Shown here: positions 40,672 to 49,909 of the stretch, one piece after another
How positions within the stretch are numbered: position 1 is the first letter of the stretch
How the letters are laid out: every line of letters starts with the position of its first letter
NCBI GenBank assembly: GCA_017408915.1
Contig: JAFQTS010000073.1
Span: 1 to 56,645, forward strand
From: Oscillospiraceae bacterium
GTDB taxonomy: Bacteria; Bacillota; Clostridia; Oscillospirales; Oscillospiraceae
Reading direction: 5' to 3'
DNA: 56,645 nt
The notes under the pieces: model-generated
Seen by the model: the letters and a program-made list of their open reading frames with translations, nothing else
Database searches by the model: none
What the model was told of the DNA's origin: nothing
Position numbers and translations under genes: made by a program

Positions 40672-41496
40672 ATGTTCGGTTATGTGCAGGCAAACATAGC
40701 AGATCTCAGCGAAGAGGAAAAACAGCGCTACCGTGCTGCCTATTGTGGGCTATGTCACACCTTAGGTGAGCGGCACGGCGTTGCTTCTCGCTTAAGTCTC
40801 AGCTACGATCTGACATTTTTAACGCTGCTTCTGTCCTCTTTGTATGAGCCGGAGGAGCGCAGCGGTCAGTGCCGCTGCGTGGTGCATCCGGCAAGCAAGC
40901 ATGGGTATATGATCAACTCCGCTACGGAATACGCTGCCGACATGACGGTAGCACTGATGTACCATAAGTGTCTGGATGACTGGAACGACGAGAGAAGCAT
41001 TCCGAAGAAAGCGTATGCCTCCCTTTTGGAAAAGCAGTACGCACAGGTGAAGCAACTTTGGCCTGAACAATGCAGCGCTATTGAAAGTACCATAGCAGAG
41101 CTTTCTGCCATGGAGGAACAGAACCTGGAAGATCCCGATGCGGCGGCAGATTGTTTTGGAAGATTGATGGAAGCCGTTTTTGTATATCGCAAGGATCACT
41201 GGGAGCGACATCTGCGCACCTTGGGCTACGGCTTGGGACGATACATCTACCTTGCCGACGCGGCGGTGGATCTGAAAAGGGACAGGGAGACAGGCAGCTA
41301 TAATCCCCTGAAGAACCTCTCAACGCCACCGCGGGAGCTGCGTCCGATTTTACAGACGACACTGGGGGAGGCATCCCGCGCCTTTGAGATCCTGCCCCTT
41401 GTGCAGGACATCCATCTGCTGCGCAATATCCTCTATTCCGGTTTATGGATCAAATACAATCAGGGAATGGAAAAAGAGAAGAAGGTGAAGACATGA
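40672..41496 (+). CDS. DUF5685-family protein
   Basis: A 274-aa protein starting MFGYVQANIADLSEEEKQRY and AAYCGLCHTLG, the pattern of the DUF5685 family. ATG 40672 has GAGG 5 nt upstream; a GTG-started extension overlaps the previous gene. Conserved Cys pairs (CGLC, later C-R-C-VVH) and His residues suggest metal binding. The fold is mainly helical (YLADAAVDLKRDRETGSYNP). The family is restricted to Firmicutes and, as here, lies next to J-domain and Hsp70 genes. The start of the J-domain gene overlaps its stop (ATGA). Function unknown; a role in Hsp70-dependent assembly is only inferred. Confidence 0.87.
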   Translation: MFGYVQANIADLSEEEKQRYRAAYCGLCHTLGERHGVASRLSLSYDLTFLTLLLSSLYEPEERSGQCRCVVHPASKHGYMINSATEYAADMTVALMYHKCLDDWNDERSIPKKAYASLLEKQYAQVKQLWPEQCSAIESTIAELSAMEEQNLEDPDAAADCFGRLMEAVFVYRKDHWERHLRTLGYGLGRYIYLADAAVDLKRDRETGSYNPLKNLSTPPRELRPILQTTLGEASRAFEILPLVQDIHLLRNILYSGLWIKYNQGMEKEKKVKT

Positions 41497-42245
41497 TCGA
41501 CGATCCTCACAAGGTGCTTGGGGTTTCACCCAACGCATCTCAGGATGAGATAAAAAAAGCATACCGCCAGATGGCGAAGAAGTATCATCCCGATCTTCAC
41601 CCCAATGATCCCAATGCCAACAAGCGCATGAACGAGATCAACGAGGCCTATGATATGCTGACCAATCCTGAGAAATATGCCGCCAAGCAGGCGCAGCAGC
41701 AGTATCAGCAGAATCGTCAGTCCGGTTACGGCGGACAGAGCGGCGGCAATCGATCTCAGAACTACGGTGGCTGGTCCAGCGATTTTGACGGTAATTTTGA
41801 AGACATTTTCGGTTCGATTTTCGGTTTTGGTGCCGGCGGTGGACAGACCACCCTTGAACCGCGGCAGGAGAGCGGTGACAGTCCCGAGATCTGCCGCGTG
41901 ATCCAATACATTGACAGACGCCAGTATGAAAACGCCATCTACATTCTGACCCATATTCCCAGCATCGGCAGAAATGCCCGCTGGTATTACCTCAGCGGCT
42001 GGGTGAATCACAAGATGGGCAATACAGTACAGGCGGTGGATCACATGCAGAAGGCAGTGCAGATGGATCCGCAAAACCGCGTGTATAACCAGTGCCTGCG
42101 CCAATTTCGGCAGGCGGGACAAACCTATGAGCAGAACGCCCGAGGCTTTGATATGCACGCCTTGAGTCTTCATAAGGTTTGCCTTGGCCTGTGTGCTGCC
42201 AATATATGCTGCGGCGGTCCCTTCGGCTTTATGAGATGTATATAG
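41493..42245 (+). CDS. J-domain co-chaperone
   Basis: A 250-aa protein with an N-terminal J domain (residues 3-65), including the HPD motif in KYHPDLHPNDP. A Gln/Gly/Tyr-rich linker follows (about 65-105), with DGNFEDIFGSIFGFGAGGG, a DnaJ-type G/F region. The C-terminus is TPR-like (ENAIYILTHIPSIGRNARWY, then AVDHMQKAVQMDPQNRVY) and takes the place of the usual DnaJ zinc-finger and client domains. So it is a specialised co-chaperone, not DnaJ. Its ATG overlaps the DUF5685 stop, and the Hsp70 gene follows 17 bp later. Confidence 0.9.
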   Translation: MIDDPHKVLGVSPNASQDEIKKAYRQMAKKYHPDLHPNDPNANKRMNEINEAYDMLTNPEKYAAKQAQQQYQQNRQSGYGGQSGGNRSQNYGGWSSDFDGNFEDIFGSIFGFGAGGGQTTLEPRQESGDSPEICRVIQYIDRRQYENAIYILTHIPSIGRNARWYYLSGWVNHKMGNTVQAVDHMQKAVQMDPQNRVYNQCLRQFRQAGQTYEQNARGFDMHALSLHKVCLGLCAANICCGGPFGFMRCI

Positions 42246-42262
42246 AAAGGAAGTAACACGCT

Positions 42263-44080
42263 ATGGGAAAAACCATTGGTATTGACCTCGGCACCACCAA
42301 CAGCTGTGTCAGCGTTGTGGAGGGTGGCAGACCTGTCATCATCCCCAACGAGCGGGGCGGCCGCACGACTCCTTCTGTTGTGGCCTTCACGAAAAACGGA
42401 GAGCGCCTTGTGGGCGATGCCGCCCAGCGACAGGCCGCCGTCAACAGTGACCGCACCATCAGCTCTGTTAAACGCCATATGGGTACGGATTGGCACATCA
42501 ATATTGACGGAAAGAATTTCACCCCGCAGGAGATCAGCGCTATGATCCTGCGCAAGCTCCGTCAGGATGCCGAGAACTATTTGGGCGAGAGCGTCACCGA
42601 TGTGGTCATCACCGTGCCTGCGTATTTCAACGACATTCAGCGCCAAGCCACCAAAGATGCAGGGCGTATCGCCGGGCTGAACGTAAAGCGTATTATCAAC
42701 GAGCCTACCAGTGCCGCCTTGGCCTACGGTCTTGATAACGGCGCACAGCAAAAGATCATGGTCTACGATCTGGGCGGCGGTACTTTCGATGTGTCCATCA
42801 TTGAGATCGGTGATGGCGTTATTGAAGTCCTCGCCACCAATGGTGATAACCATCTGGGCGGTGATGACTTTGACCAGCGCGTGGCCAACCATCTTCTCTC
42901 TGAGCTGAAAAAGAACCACCGTGTGGATCTGAGCCGGGACCTGTCTGCCATGCAGCGCATCAAAGAAGCAGCAGAGCAGGCGAAGAAGGAACTGTCTTCC
43001 TCTGCCAGCACAACCATTTCGCTGCCCTATCTCACACAGGGCAAAGACGGCATGGTGCATTTCGAGTCTACGCTGACCCGCGCCAAGTTTGATGAACTGA
43101 CCCGCGATTTGGTAGATCGCACCGCCATCCCCGTGCAGAATGCTCTGAACGATGCAGGGATCGCTCCCTCTGAATTGGGGAAGGTTTTGCTGGTAGGCGG
43201 CTCCACCCGTATTCCTGCCGTGCAGGAAAAAGTGCGCCAGCTTACGGGCATTGTGCCGTCCAAAAATATCAACCCCGATGAATGTGTAGCGCAGGGCGCG
43301 GCGATTCAGGGAGATACCCTCTCCGGCGGTTCTCTTGAACTGGCAGGCGGTGCGGGAACCGGCATCCTTCTGTTGGATGTCACCCCTCTGAGCCTGTCCA
43401 TTGAGACGGTGGGCGGTGTGGCTACCCGTTTGGTGGATCGTAATTCCACCCTGCCTATCCACTATTCTCAGGTGTTCTCCACGGCCTCCCACTATCAGCG
43501 CAATGTGGAGATCCATGTCCTGCAGGGCGAGCGCCCCATGGCGAAGGACAACAAGACCATCGGTAAGTTTAAGCTCAACGGCATTAAGAAAGCACCCGCC
43601 GGCGTCCCTCAGATCGAGGTTACCTTCGATATCGACACCAACGGTATTTTGAAAGTATCTGCAAAGGATTTGGATACAGGGAAAGAACAATCCATCACCA
43701 TCACCGCCAACGAGAAGATGTCCGATGCCGAAATCGAACAGGCCATCCGTGATGCGGAGATCTACGCTGAACAGGACAAACTGCGCCGCGAGGCCATGGA
43801 GATCCAGAATGTGGGCAATATGACCTTGAATAAGGCGGAAAATGCCGTGCGCAAGGTGGGAAAGAAGCTGGATAAAGAGGAGAAAAAGCAGATCAAAGCC
43901 GACTGCAATGATCTTCGTAAGCTGCTGATGAAGGCAAAGCCTGAGAAGATGACGGCAGATGATCTCTACAATATCCGCAGCGCCATCTCCCGCGTGGAGG
44001 CAGCTTCTGCCAACGCCTGCCGTATGGCGGAAAGCGCAGCTCCTGAAGATGCCGAGCCCGAGGAGGGCGGCGATAAGTAA
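42263..44080 (+). CDS. Hsp70 chaperone (DnaK paralog)
   Basis: A 605-aa Hsp70 with phosphate loop [13 protein letters not shown], the ATPase signatures [15 protein letters not shown] and [27 protein letters not shown] and the interdomain linker [13 protein letters not shown]. The substrate domain and a shortened lid follow, ending in an acidic tail. No grpE, hrcA or dnaJ is nearby, so this is likely a second, specialised DnaK acting with the adjoining J-domain/TPR protein and DUF5685 protein. It lies downstream of the envelope-stress exporter and may be transcribed with it. AAAGGAAG precedes ATG 42263. Confidence 0.94.
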   Translation: MGKTIGIDLGTTNSCVSVVEGGRPVIIPNERGGRTTPSVVAFTKNGERLVGDAAQRQAAVNSDRTISSVKRHMGTDWHINIDGKNFTPQEISAMILRKLRQDAENYLGESVTDVVITVPAYFNDIQRQATKDAGRIAGLNVKRIINEPTSAALAYGLDNGAQQKIMVYDLGGGTFDVSIIEIGDGVIEVLATNGDNHLGGDDFDQRVANHLLSELKKNHRVDLSRDLSAMQRIKEAAEQAKKELSSSASTTISLPYLTQGKDGMVHFESTLTRAKFDELTRDLVDRTAIPVQNALNDAGIAPSELGKVLLVGGSTRIPAVQEKVRQLTGIVPSKNINPDECVAQGAAIQGDTLSGGSLELAGGAGTGILLLDVTPLSLSIETVGGVATRLVDRNSTLPIHYSQVFSTASHYQRNVEIHVLQGERPMAKDNKTIGKFKLNGIKKAPAGVPQIEVTFDIDTNGILKVSAKDLDTGKEQSITITANEKMSDAEIEQAIRDAEIYAEQDKLRREAMEIQNVGNMTLNKAENAVRKVGKKLDKEEKKQIKADCNDLRKLLMKAKPEKMTADDLYNIRSAISRVEAASANACRMAESAAPEDAEPEEGGDK

Positions 44081-44133
44081 CGGCGCAAAGAGAAAAGTAA
44101 AGAACCTATAATCGATAAGAGGGGTGGCAGCTT

Positions 44134-44589
44134 GTGAATGTGCTAAAATTTCTTTTGTGTCTTTTGTGTGCCGTGCTGCTGTATATATGCTTCCTTACCG
44201 TGTGCAGCTTTGCGGTAGACCCGAAGAAGGACTACTCCCACAACAGTCCTTTTTATCGCTTTCTTCTTAACAGTGCCTCTGTCGTTGTGCTTAAATTGCT
44301 CCGTGTCAAGATCCATACCTCGGGGATGGAGCAGATGCCCGCGGACAGGAAGTTCCTGCTTGTCTGCAATCATCGATCAAACTTTGATCCGATCATTACA
44401 TGGTGCGTTTTTAAACGCTGGGAGCCAGCATTCATCTCCAAAGCGGAGAATTTCAAGATCCCCATTTTCGGACGGATCATCCGCAAATGCTGTTTTATGG
44501 AAATAGACCGGATCAATCCGCGAAACACGATGAAGACGATCCAACACGCCGCAGAGCTGCTGAAAGCGGAAACCTCGTGTAAACGTTAA
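44134..44589 (+). pseudogene. Truncated PlsC-type 1-acylglycerol-3-phosphate acyltransferase
   Basis: A 151-aa frame from GTG 44134 (GAGGGG upstream). It has an N-terminal membrane anchor, the acyltransferase motif NHRSNFDP (HxxxxD catalytic pair) and the motif-II-like IPIFGRIIR. Full PlsC enzymes are about 200-240 aa and need a later EGTRS motif for glycerophosphate binding. This frame stops before it (AAELLKAETSCKR), and no continuation is seen in the next 40 bp. It is thus probably a C-terminally deleted, inactive gene, though a short functional form cannot be excluded. It would add acyl chains to lysophosphatidate. Confidence 0.7.
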
Positions 44590-44636
44590 AGCCAATTCTA
44601 ATTAAAGCTAATGAACAGGTGTGTCAGCCACAGCCA

Positions 44637-45197
44637 TCAAATTCCATACATGATGCCAATGATGCGGAAGCTATTCTGCACACGCCGATAGAGTTCTTCA
44701 GCAGTATCTTTTTTGCCCTCTGCGCTCCAAGTGGTGATGATGGAGCAAAGAGAGGAAGAAAGGATGCCCACCACGTATTTTGCCTCGTCTTCCGTGAGAT
44801 TCATGTTGTCCAAATAGAACTTATAGAAGTAGCGGTTATATTTCAGATGGGTCTCATAGAGGATATCCACACGGTTTCCCTTTTGGAGAATATCGATGAG
44901 CAGATTGTGCTTCATGATCTCCTCGAAAAAGAAAATGATGGGATTATCCCCTTCGCGCCATTCACGCTTCGAAAAGGTTTCAATGAGATTTTCAAACATT
45001 CTGTCGCACAGATAGCTGACCACGTCCATCGTATTATCGAAGAGACGATAAAAGGTGGAGCGGCTGACGTAAGACTTCCTGTTGAGGTCGGAAATGGTGA
45101 TATTTTCAAAATGCTGCTCCTGCAGGCAGGCCAAAAGGCCGTCTGCAATGAGATCTGCCGATTTTTTTGCACGTTTGTCGTTTGCGATATGATACAT
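44637..45197 (-). CDS. TetR/AcrR-family repressor
   Basis: A 186-aa regulator. ATG 45197 is chosen since GGAGG lies 5 nt before; ATG 45209 overlaps this site. The N-terminal helix-turn-helix is ITISDLNRKSYVSRSTFYRLF (residues about 34-54). The rest is the helical ligand domain (about 60-186) with many aromatic residues that could line a pocket for a planar ligand. It is divergent from the flavoenzyme operon, and the large palindrome in between is its likely operator. Confidence 0.9.
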   Translation of the reverse strand: MYHIANDKRAKKSADLIADGLLACLQEQHFENITISDLNRKSYVSRSTFYRLFDNTMDVVSYLCDRMFENLIETFSKREWREGDNPIIFFFEEIMKHNLLIDILQKGNRVDILYETHLKYNRYFYKFYLDNMNLTEDEAKYVVGILSSSLCSIITTWSAEGKKDTAEELYRRVQNSFRIIGIMYGI

Positions 45198-45219
45198 TTT
45201 TGCCTCCATTGTACAACAA

Positions 45220-45271
45220 GTTGTGAAACTATTGTATCATAAATCGTGATAAGATACAATAATCTCACAAC
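45220..45271. promoter_or_regulatory. TetR operator palindrome with symmetric divergent promoters
   Basis: GTTGTGAAACTATTGTATC (45220-45238) is repeated inverted as GATACAATAATCTCACAAC (45253-45271), with two mismatches in 19 and a 14-bp centre. The arms provide TTGTAT and TACAAT in both directions (plus strand: 45232-45237, 17 bp, 45255-45260; minus strand the mirror image). A bound repressor would thus block both promoters. A further TTGTACAA palindrome lies at 45209-45216. Confidence 0.75.
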
Positions 45272-45377
45272 AAAACAGAAAAATTTTTGATATGCGGCAG
45301 TGATAGTTATTTCACGGGGAAGCTGAACTGCAGAGGGCAATGTTTTGTTAGATGCATTACGAGGAAGGAGACTAACG

Positions 45378-47492
45378 ATGAGCGAAATTAAAAAGAACGA
45401 GGGAAAGCTGCTGGGCATTACAGATGAGCTTTTGGCTACTGCCACCACCGCCCAGGCGAAAAAACGATTTGGTGAACCCCCTATTATCAAAAAGCGCATT
45501 CTAAAGCCTACCGACAAGTACAAGCACATTCTTTCTCCTCTGAAGCTGAATGACAAATTTACCATGAAGAACCGCGTAATGTGCGCACCTATGGTCTTCG
45601 GCGCCGCAGTTGTGGGCAATGACTATGGTAACGCGGCATACGCTCCCGGCAAATATAGCAAGGTGGAAATGCCTGCTGCCGGCGGCACTGCCATGGTCAG
45701 CGTTGGCGAAATCGACATCAACAGTCGTGAGGCCAAGCGTATGCCTTTGCCTGATGTGGACTTCACCATCCGCTCCGGCGAGGCTTTCAACGCCATCAGT
45801 GAGTACGCTTGGCGCATTAAGCGCCACGGTGCCATTGCACTGCACGAACTGTGCCACTGCGGACAGATGAAGCCTGCAATTCCCGGAACGGAAATCTGGG
45901 GTCCTGTGGCAGGCCATACTCCCGATGGCGGCACCATTATCCCCTTTGACGAGGAAATGATGCAAAGCGTCTGTAACGATTTTGCCAATGCAGCGCTGTA
46001 TATGCAGGATGCCGGATTTGATGGTGTCTGCATTCACGCAGGCCACGGCTTCTTGTTTACGCAGTTCCTCTCCGCCCGTGTGAATACCCGCACCGATGAG
46101 TATGGCGGCAGTCTCGAGAATCGCGCAAAGTTCCCCCTTCGCATCCTGAAGGCGATCCGCGATGTGGTGGAGCCCGGTTTCTTAATTGAAATCCGCGTCA
46201 GCGGCACTGAGGGTGTTCCCGGCGGTATGGAAATCGAGGAGGTCGCCCAGTTTATCCAGATGTGCGAGGGTATCATTGACGGCGTCCACATCTCCAGCGG
46301 TCTCTATGACGGCGTTTTTGAGGACAACTGCTGCATGCACAGCGTGTTCTGCTCCCACGCCTATAACGCCGAGCGCGCCGCCTATGTGAAGGCACGCACC
46401 TCTCTGCCTGTGGGCTTGATTGGCTACATCAACGATCCCGACTTGGCTGAGAGCTTGATTGCAGACGGTAAGTGCGACTATGTTGTCCTTGGTCGTCAGC
46501 TTATCGCCGATCCCGATTTCGTCCACAAGCTGGAAGAGGGGCGTGAAAAGGAGATCCGTAAATGCATCGGCTGTGTCAGCTGCTTTGAGTTTCCCGATCC
46601 CGAACAGAACATCCCCTTCGATGGTGTGATGCCTTGGCTGAAGGTAGGTAATTGCGCCATCAATCCTCAGGCAAATATGCTCAAATCCATTGAGGAGCTG
46701 CCCCGCCCCGAGGCTGCACGCAAGGTAGTTATTGTCGGCGGCGGCCCTGCCGGTATGCAGGCTGCCATTACCGCACACGATCGCGGTCACAAGGTTGTGC
46801 TGATGGAGAAGAACGCCCGTCTGGGCGGCACGCTGTTCTTTGCCGAGGTGGATGTGGACAAGGGCGAGCTGGCCACGCTGGTTGAAACCATGACCTATGA
46901 GCTGAGTCTGCGTGATGTGGATGTTCGCTTGAACACTGTTGCCACCGCCGAGGCAATCAATCAGGAAAATCCCGACATCGTGATCCTTGCCGTGGGCGCT
47001 CATGCAAAGACACTGCCTATCGCCGGACTGGACAACGCCATTCCTGCACTGGATGTCTATCGCGGTGCTGAGATTGGAAAGCGTGTGGTCATGGTCGGCG
47101 GCGGCCTTGTCGGTACGGAGACAGGTCTGCATCTTGCCAAGACCGGCCACGATGTGGTGGTGGTTGAAGCACTGTTCCGTCTGGCACACGAGAGCTGCGG
47201 CCTGTATCGCGCTCAGCTTATGGAGCAGCTCGGTCGCGCCGGAATCGCCTCCCGCGTAAAGACCCGTTGTGCCGAAATCCGCAAGGACGGTGTTTTGGTA
47301 CTGGACGAGAACGGCACAGAGGAATTCATCCCTGCCGATACCGTGATTTATGCTCTTGGTATGGAGCCTAACAGCACCGATGAGCTGGCAAAGGTCAATG
47401 CCCCCGTTGTAAAGATCGGTGATTGCAGCAAGGTGGCTAAGATCGGTGAGGCCATCAAGGGTGGTTTCCAGGCCGCCATCGACATTCTCTAA
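45378..47492 (+). CDS. OYE-type FMN/FAD/[4Fe-4S] ene-reductase (dienoyl-CoA reductase/BaiCD-like)
   Basis: A 704-aa enzyme. After an unusual N-terminal extension of about 50 residues comes the FMN barrel (LSPLKLNDKFTMKNRVMCAP, HAGHGFLFTQFLSARVN, DEYGGSLENR), then Fe-S cysteines 396, 399, 402 and 426, an FAD motif VVIVGGGPAGMQAAI and an NAD(P)H motif VVMVGGGLVGTETGL. This is the architecture of 2,4-dienoyl-CoA reductase, BaiCD/BaiH and the gut flavone ene-reductase. Two oddities: the usual catalytic Tyr in HGAHGY is Phe here, and the spacing between the third and fourth cluster Cys is 23 instead of about 11. It would reduce an activated C=C. The start is fixed by GGAAGGAG. Confidence 0.88.
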   Translation: MSEIKKNEGKLLGITDELLATATTAQAKKRFGEPPIIKKRILKPTDKYKHILSPLKLNDKFTMKNRVMCAPMVFGAAVVGNDYGNAAYAPGKYSKVEMPAAGGTAMVSVGEIDINSREAKRMPLPDVDFTIRSGEAFNAISEYAWRIKRHGAIALHELCHCGQMKPAIPGTEIWGPVAGHTPDGGTIIPFDEEMMQSVCNDFANAALYMQDAGFDGVCIHAGHGFLFTQFLSARVNTRTDEYGGSLENRAKFPLRILKAIRDVVEPGFLIEIRVSGTEGVPGGMEIEEVAQFIQMCEGIIDGVHISSGLYDGVFEDNCCMHSVFCSHAYNAERAAYVKARTSLPVGLIGYINDPDLAESLIADGKCDYVVLGRQLIADPDFVHKLEEGREKEIRKCIGCVSCFEFPDPEQNIPFDGVMPWLKVGNCAINPQANMLKSIEELPRPEAARKVVIVGGGPAGMQAAITAHDRGHKVVLMEKNARLGGTLFFAEVDVDKGELATLVETMTYELSLRDVDVRLNTVATAEAINQENPDIVILAVGAHAKTLPIAGLDNAIPALDVYRGAEIGKRVVMVGGGLVGTETGLHLAKTGHDVVVVEALFRLAHESCGLYRAQLMEQLGRAGIASRVKTRCAEIRKDGVLVLDENGTEEFIPADTVIYALGMEPNSTDELAKVNAPVVKIGDCSKVAKIGEAIKGGFQAAIDIL

Positions 47493-47529
47493 ATACATCT
47501 GCAAAAATTAAGCAAAGGAGAGTAGGCCG

Positions 47530-48357
47530 ATGAAGATCGTTCCCTTAGCTCCCGGTGCGGAGAAAAAGAGCTACTACAAGTACATCCACGAGCCTCTGGC
47601 GCTGCTCAGCGATGAGAAGGTCAAGAGCTTGAAGACTCTGCGGGATGACCCGGCAAACACGCTGGAATTTGCCGACAGACATGAGATCCTCTCCCCCGAT
47701 TTTGTCCCCAGAGCCTCCGGCTGCTACATGTTGAAAACCGGCGGTCTCTTAGTCAGCAGTACGGTGGAGGTGCCCGACATCACCAAGGAGATGATGGATT
47801 GGTGGATGGTGTGGCATCAGTTTGACCACCTGCGCTATGCTCTGTGGGATCCCCGCGATCACTACGATGTGAAGGTCACGCCGGAAACCCGCGCAAGATT
47901 GCTGGATGAAAGCAAGCCTTACATCGAGCGCCTGTGGGGCACACCCAGCTATGTGCTGGAGTCCTTCAACGGCGAAAAGCCTGCAAACACCACCATCTGT
48001 TTCTGCGATCCTGCAGAGCTGGGCTATGATAAGAGCGTGCTGGGCACAGAGAATTGCTACAGCATGATCTGCACAAAGGACATTGTGAAGAAAGGCCCCT
48101 TTACCTTCCCTGTGGTCATGACGGAGATCCTGCGAAAAGGCCCCAACGGCAAGAACATCTGGGTGGCCAACTGGTGGCTCGGCTGCACCAGAGAGGGAGA
48201 TACCGATGTGGCAGGCAAGATGCCTGTGCGGAAGTTTATCGCAAAGATGGTCTCCGCGCTGGCAGTTCACAATCAGATCGAGATGCCCCATCTGAACAAA
48301 GTGTTACCAAAACTGTACGCAGAGTACAAAGATAAAAATCTTGAAGACGAAGTATAA
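47530..48357 (+). CDS. DAPG/phloretin hydrolase-like C-C hydrolase (paralog B)
   Basis: A 275-aa paralog of the hydrolase at 8712-9521. Shared motifs are WWMVWH (91-96), RYALWDPRDHYD (102-113, His111) and HNQIE (His247, Glu251), matching the metal-binding pattern of the PhlG family. Between them the two proteins diverge strongly, so different acyl-phenols may be used. It lies 37 bp after the ene-reductase and 13 bp before the fumarate-reductase-like gene. In flavonoid breakdown a phloretin-type hydrolase acts after ene-reduction and ring opening, so the gene order reads like two successive steps. AAAGGAG precedes ATG 47530. Confidence 0.82.
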   Translation: MKIVPLAPGAEKKSYYKYIHEPLALLSDEKVKSLKTLRDDPANTLEFADRHEILSPDFVPRASGCYMLKTGGLLVSSTVEVPDITKEMMDWWMVWHQFDHLRYALWDPRDHYDVKVTPETRARLLDESKPYIERLWGTPSYVLESFNGEKPANTTICFCDPAELGYDKSVLGTENCYSMICTKDIVKKGPFTFPVVMTEILRKGPNGKNIWVANWWLGCTREGDTDVAGKMPVRKFIAKMVSALAVHNQIEMPHLNKVLPKLYAEYKDKNLEDEV

Positions 48358-48370
48358 GGAGGAGCACACA

Positions 48371-49849
48371 ATGAGAAAAATGGAAGCTGATGTTGTCGTC
48401 ATCGCAGCAGGCTTGTCCGGCATGGCAACCATCGTGCAAGCCGCAGAGAATGGTCTGAAGGTCGTGGCACTGGAGAAGGCATTCACCACCGGCGGTGCTG
48501 CCAACATGGGCATGGGCCCCCTTGGTATCGGCACCAAGTATCAGCGCATGCAGGCCTATGACCTGACCCCCGGCGAGATTTTCCGCCAGCACATGAACTT
48601 CGTCCACTGGAACGCAGATGCCCGTCTGGTGCGCGACTATTACTTCAAGTCCGCAGATACCATTGAGTGGCTGGAGTCCATGGGCGTGGAGTTCTTCCCT
48701 CCCGGTGCAACCTATCCTGTTCCTGAGCGTATGCGCGCATACGCCTCCACCTTCCCCACCGGTCACTGCGTGAAGCCCGAGGGCGGCGGTATGCCCGGCC
48801 CCAGATGCGCTGCTACCATGATCAAGCGCATGACCGAGAGAGCCTCTGAACTGGGCGCTGAGATCCTGCTGCAGACTCCTGCACAGAAGATCATCATGGA
48901 AAACGGTAAGGCCGTGGGCGCTATGGCAGTGGACAAGAACGGCGAAGAGGTGGAGGTCCGCGCCAAGGCCGTGGTCATCTGTACCGGCGGCGCAGGCGAT
49001 AACCCCGAGATGATCAAGGAGCATATGGGCTACGAGTGGGGCAAAAACCTCTTCTCCTTCCGTATCCCCGGCATCAAGGGCGAGGGCATCAAGATGGCTT
49101 GGGAGGCCGGCGCAGGCGCTACGCCTCTGAGCATGGAGCTGATGTATCAGTGCCCCGACAATATGTCCGTATTTACCTTGGACGGCGCATTCAGATCTCC
49201 CGACCTGTGGGTCAACTTGGAGGGTGAGCGCTTCTTCGAGGAGGCCACCTGCATTAACTCCACCTTCACCGGTAACGCCATCAAGCGTCAGCCCGGCAGC
49301 GTGGGCATCTCCATCCTCGACTCCGCTATGGTCAAGAAGTATAAGAAGCATGGTCCTGCCTTTGTTGACCATGTCCATGGCTTTGCTTGCTTTGCCAACT
49401 TTGAAAACGATGTGGACACCGCCATCGCCAACGGCTATCAGTACGTCTACAAGGCCGACACGCTGGAGGAACTGGCAGAGAAGATGGGCGTGAACAAGGA
49501 GCGTTTCCTGCAGACCGTCGAGGAGTACAACGGCTACTGCGAGAGCAACTGTGATACCTACTTCGAGAAGGAAGCCAGATACCTCAAGCCTGTGGTCAAG
49601 GGTCCCTTCTATGCACTGAAGTTCTACATCGGCGCCTATGGTACGCTGGGCGGCATCAGTGTCAACCACCGCATGGAGGTTCTCGACAAGGAGGGCAAGG
49701 TCATCCCCGGTCTGTACGCAGCCGGCACTGACACCTGCACCATCTTTGGCGATACCTATCCCTTCACTCTGGGCGGCAACACCATGGGCTACTGCCTCAA
49801 CACCGGCCGTATCGCTGCTGATACCATTACCGATGCACTAAATAGCTAA
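48371..49849 (+). CDS. FAD-dependent reductase (fumarate-reductase flavoprotein-like)
   Basis: A 492-aa flavoprotein, ATG 48371 after AAGGAGG. The FAD motif is VVVIAAGLSGMATIV (first Gly of GxGxxG replaced by Ala). The C-terminal signature YGTLGGISVNHRMEVLD, GLYAAGTD and GYCLNTGRIAAD is typical of the FAD_binding_2/fumarate-reductase group, as in urocanate reductase and many gut Eggerthella enzymes. There is no heme domain or FMN-binding domain, so it must receive electrons from a partner. It probably reduces a C=C or acts as a dehydrogenase on a product of the operon. It is the last gene; a terminator follows at 49871. Confidence 0.87.
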   Translation: MRKMEADVVVIAAGLSGMATIVQAAENGLKVVALEKAFTTGGAANMGMGPLGIGTKYQRMQAYDLTPGEIFRQHMNFVHWNADARLVRDYYFKSADTIEWLESMGVEFFPPGATYPVPERMRAYASTFPTGHCVKPEGGGMPGPRCAATMIKRMTERASELGAEILLQTPAQKIIMENGKAVGAMAVDKNGEEVEVRAKAVVICTGGAGDNPEMIKEHMGYEWGKNLFSFRIPGIKGEGIKMAWEAGAGATPLSMELMYQCPDNMSVFTLDGAFRSPDLWVNLEGERFFEEATCINSTFTGNAIKRQPGSVGISILDSAMVKKYKKHGPAFVDHVHGFACFANFENDVDTAIANGYQYVYKADTLEELAEKMGVNKERFLQTVEEYNGYCESNCDTYFEKEARYLKPVVKGPFYALKFYIGAYGTLGGISVNHRMEVLDKEGKVIPGLYAAGTDTCTIFGDTYPFTLGGNTMGYCLNTGRIAADTITDALNS

Positions 49850-49870
49850 AAGAAGTATCTTTCCTCATGA

Positions 49871-49909
49871 AAGCGGCGCACTCCTGTCATGGAGGTGCGC
49901 CGCTTTTTT
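49871..49909 (+). terminator. Terminator of the ene-reductase operon
   Basis: AAGCGGCGCACTCC (49871-49884) pairs with GGAGGTGCGCCGCTT with one bulged base, followed by TTTTT. It lies 21 bp after the last stop codon. Confidence 0.85.
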
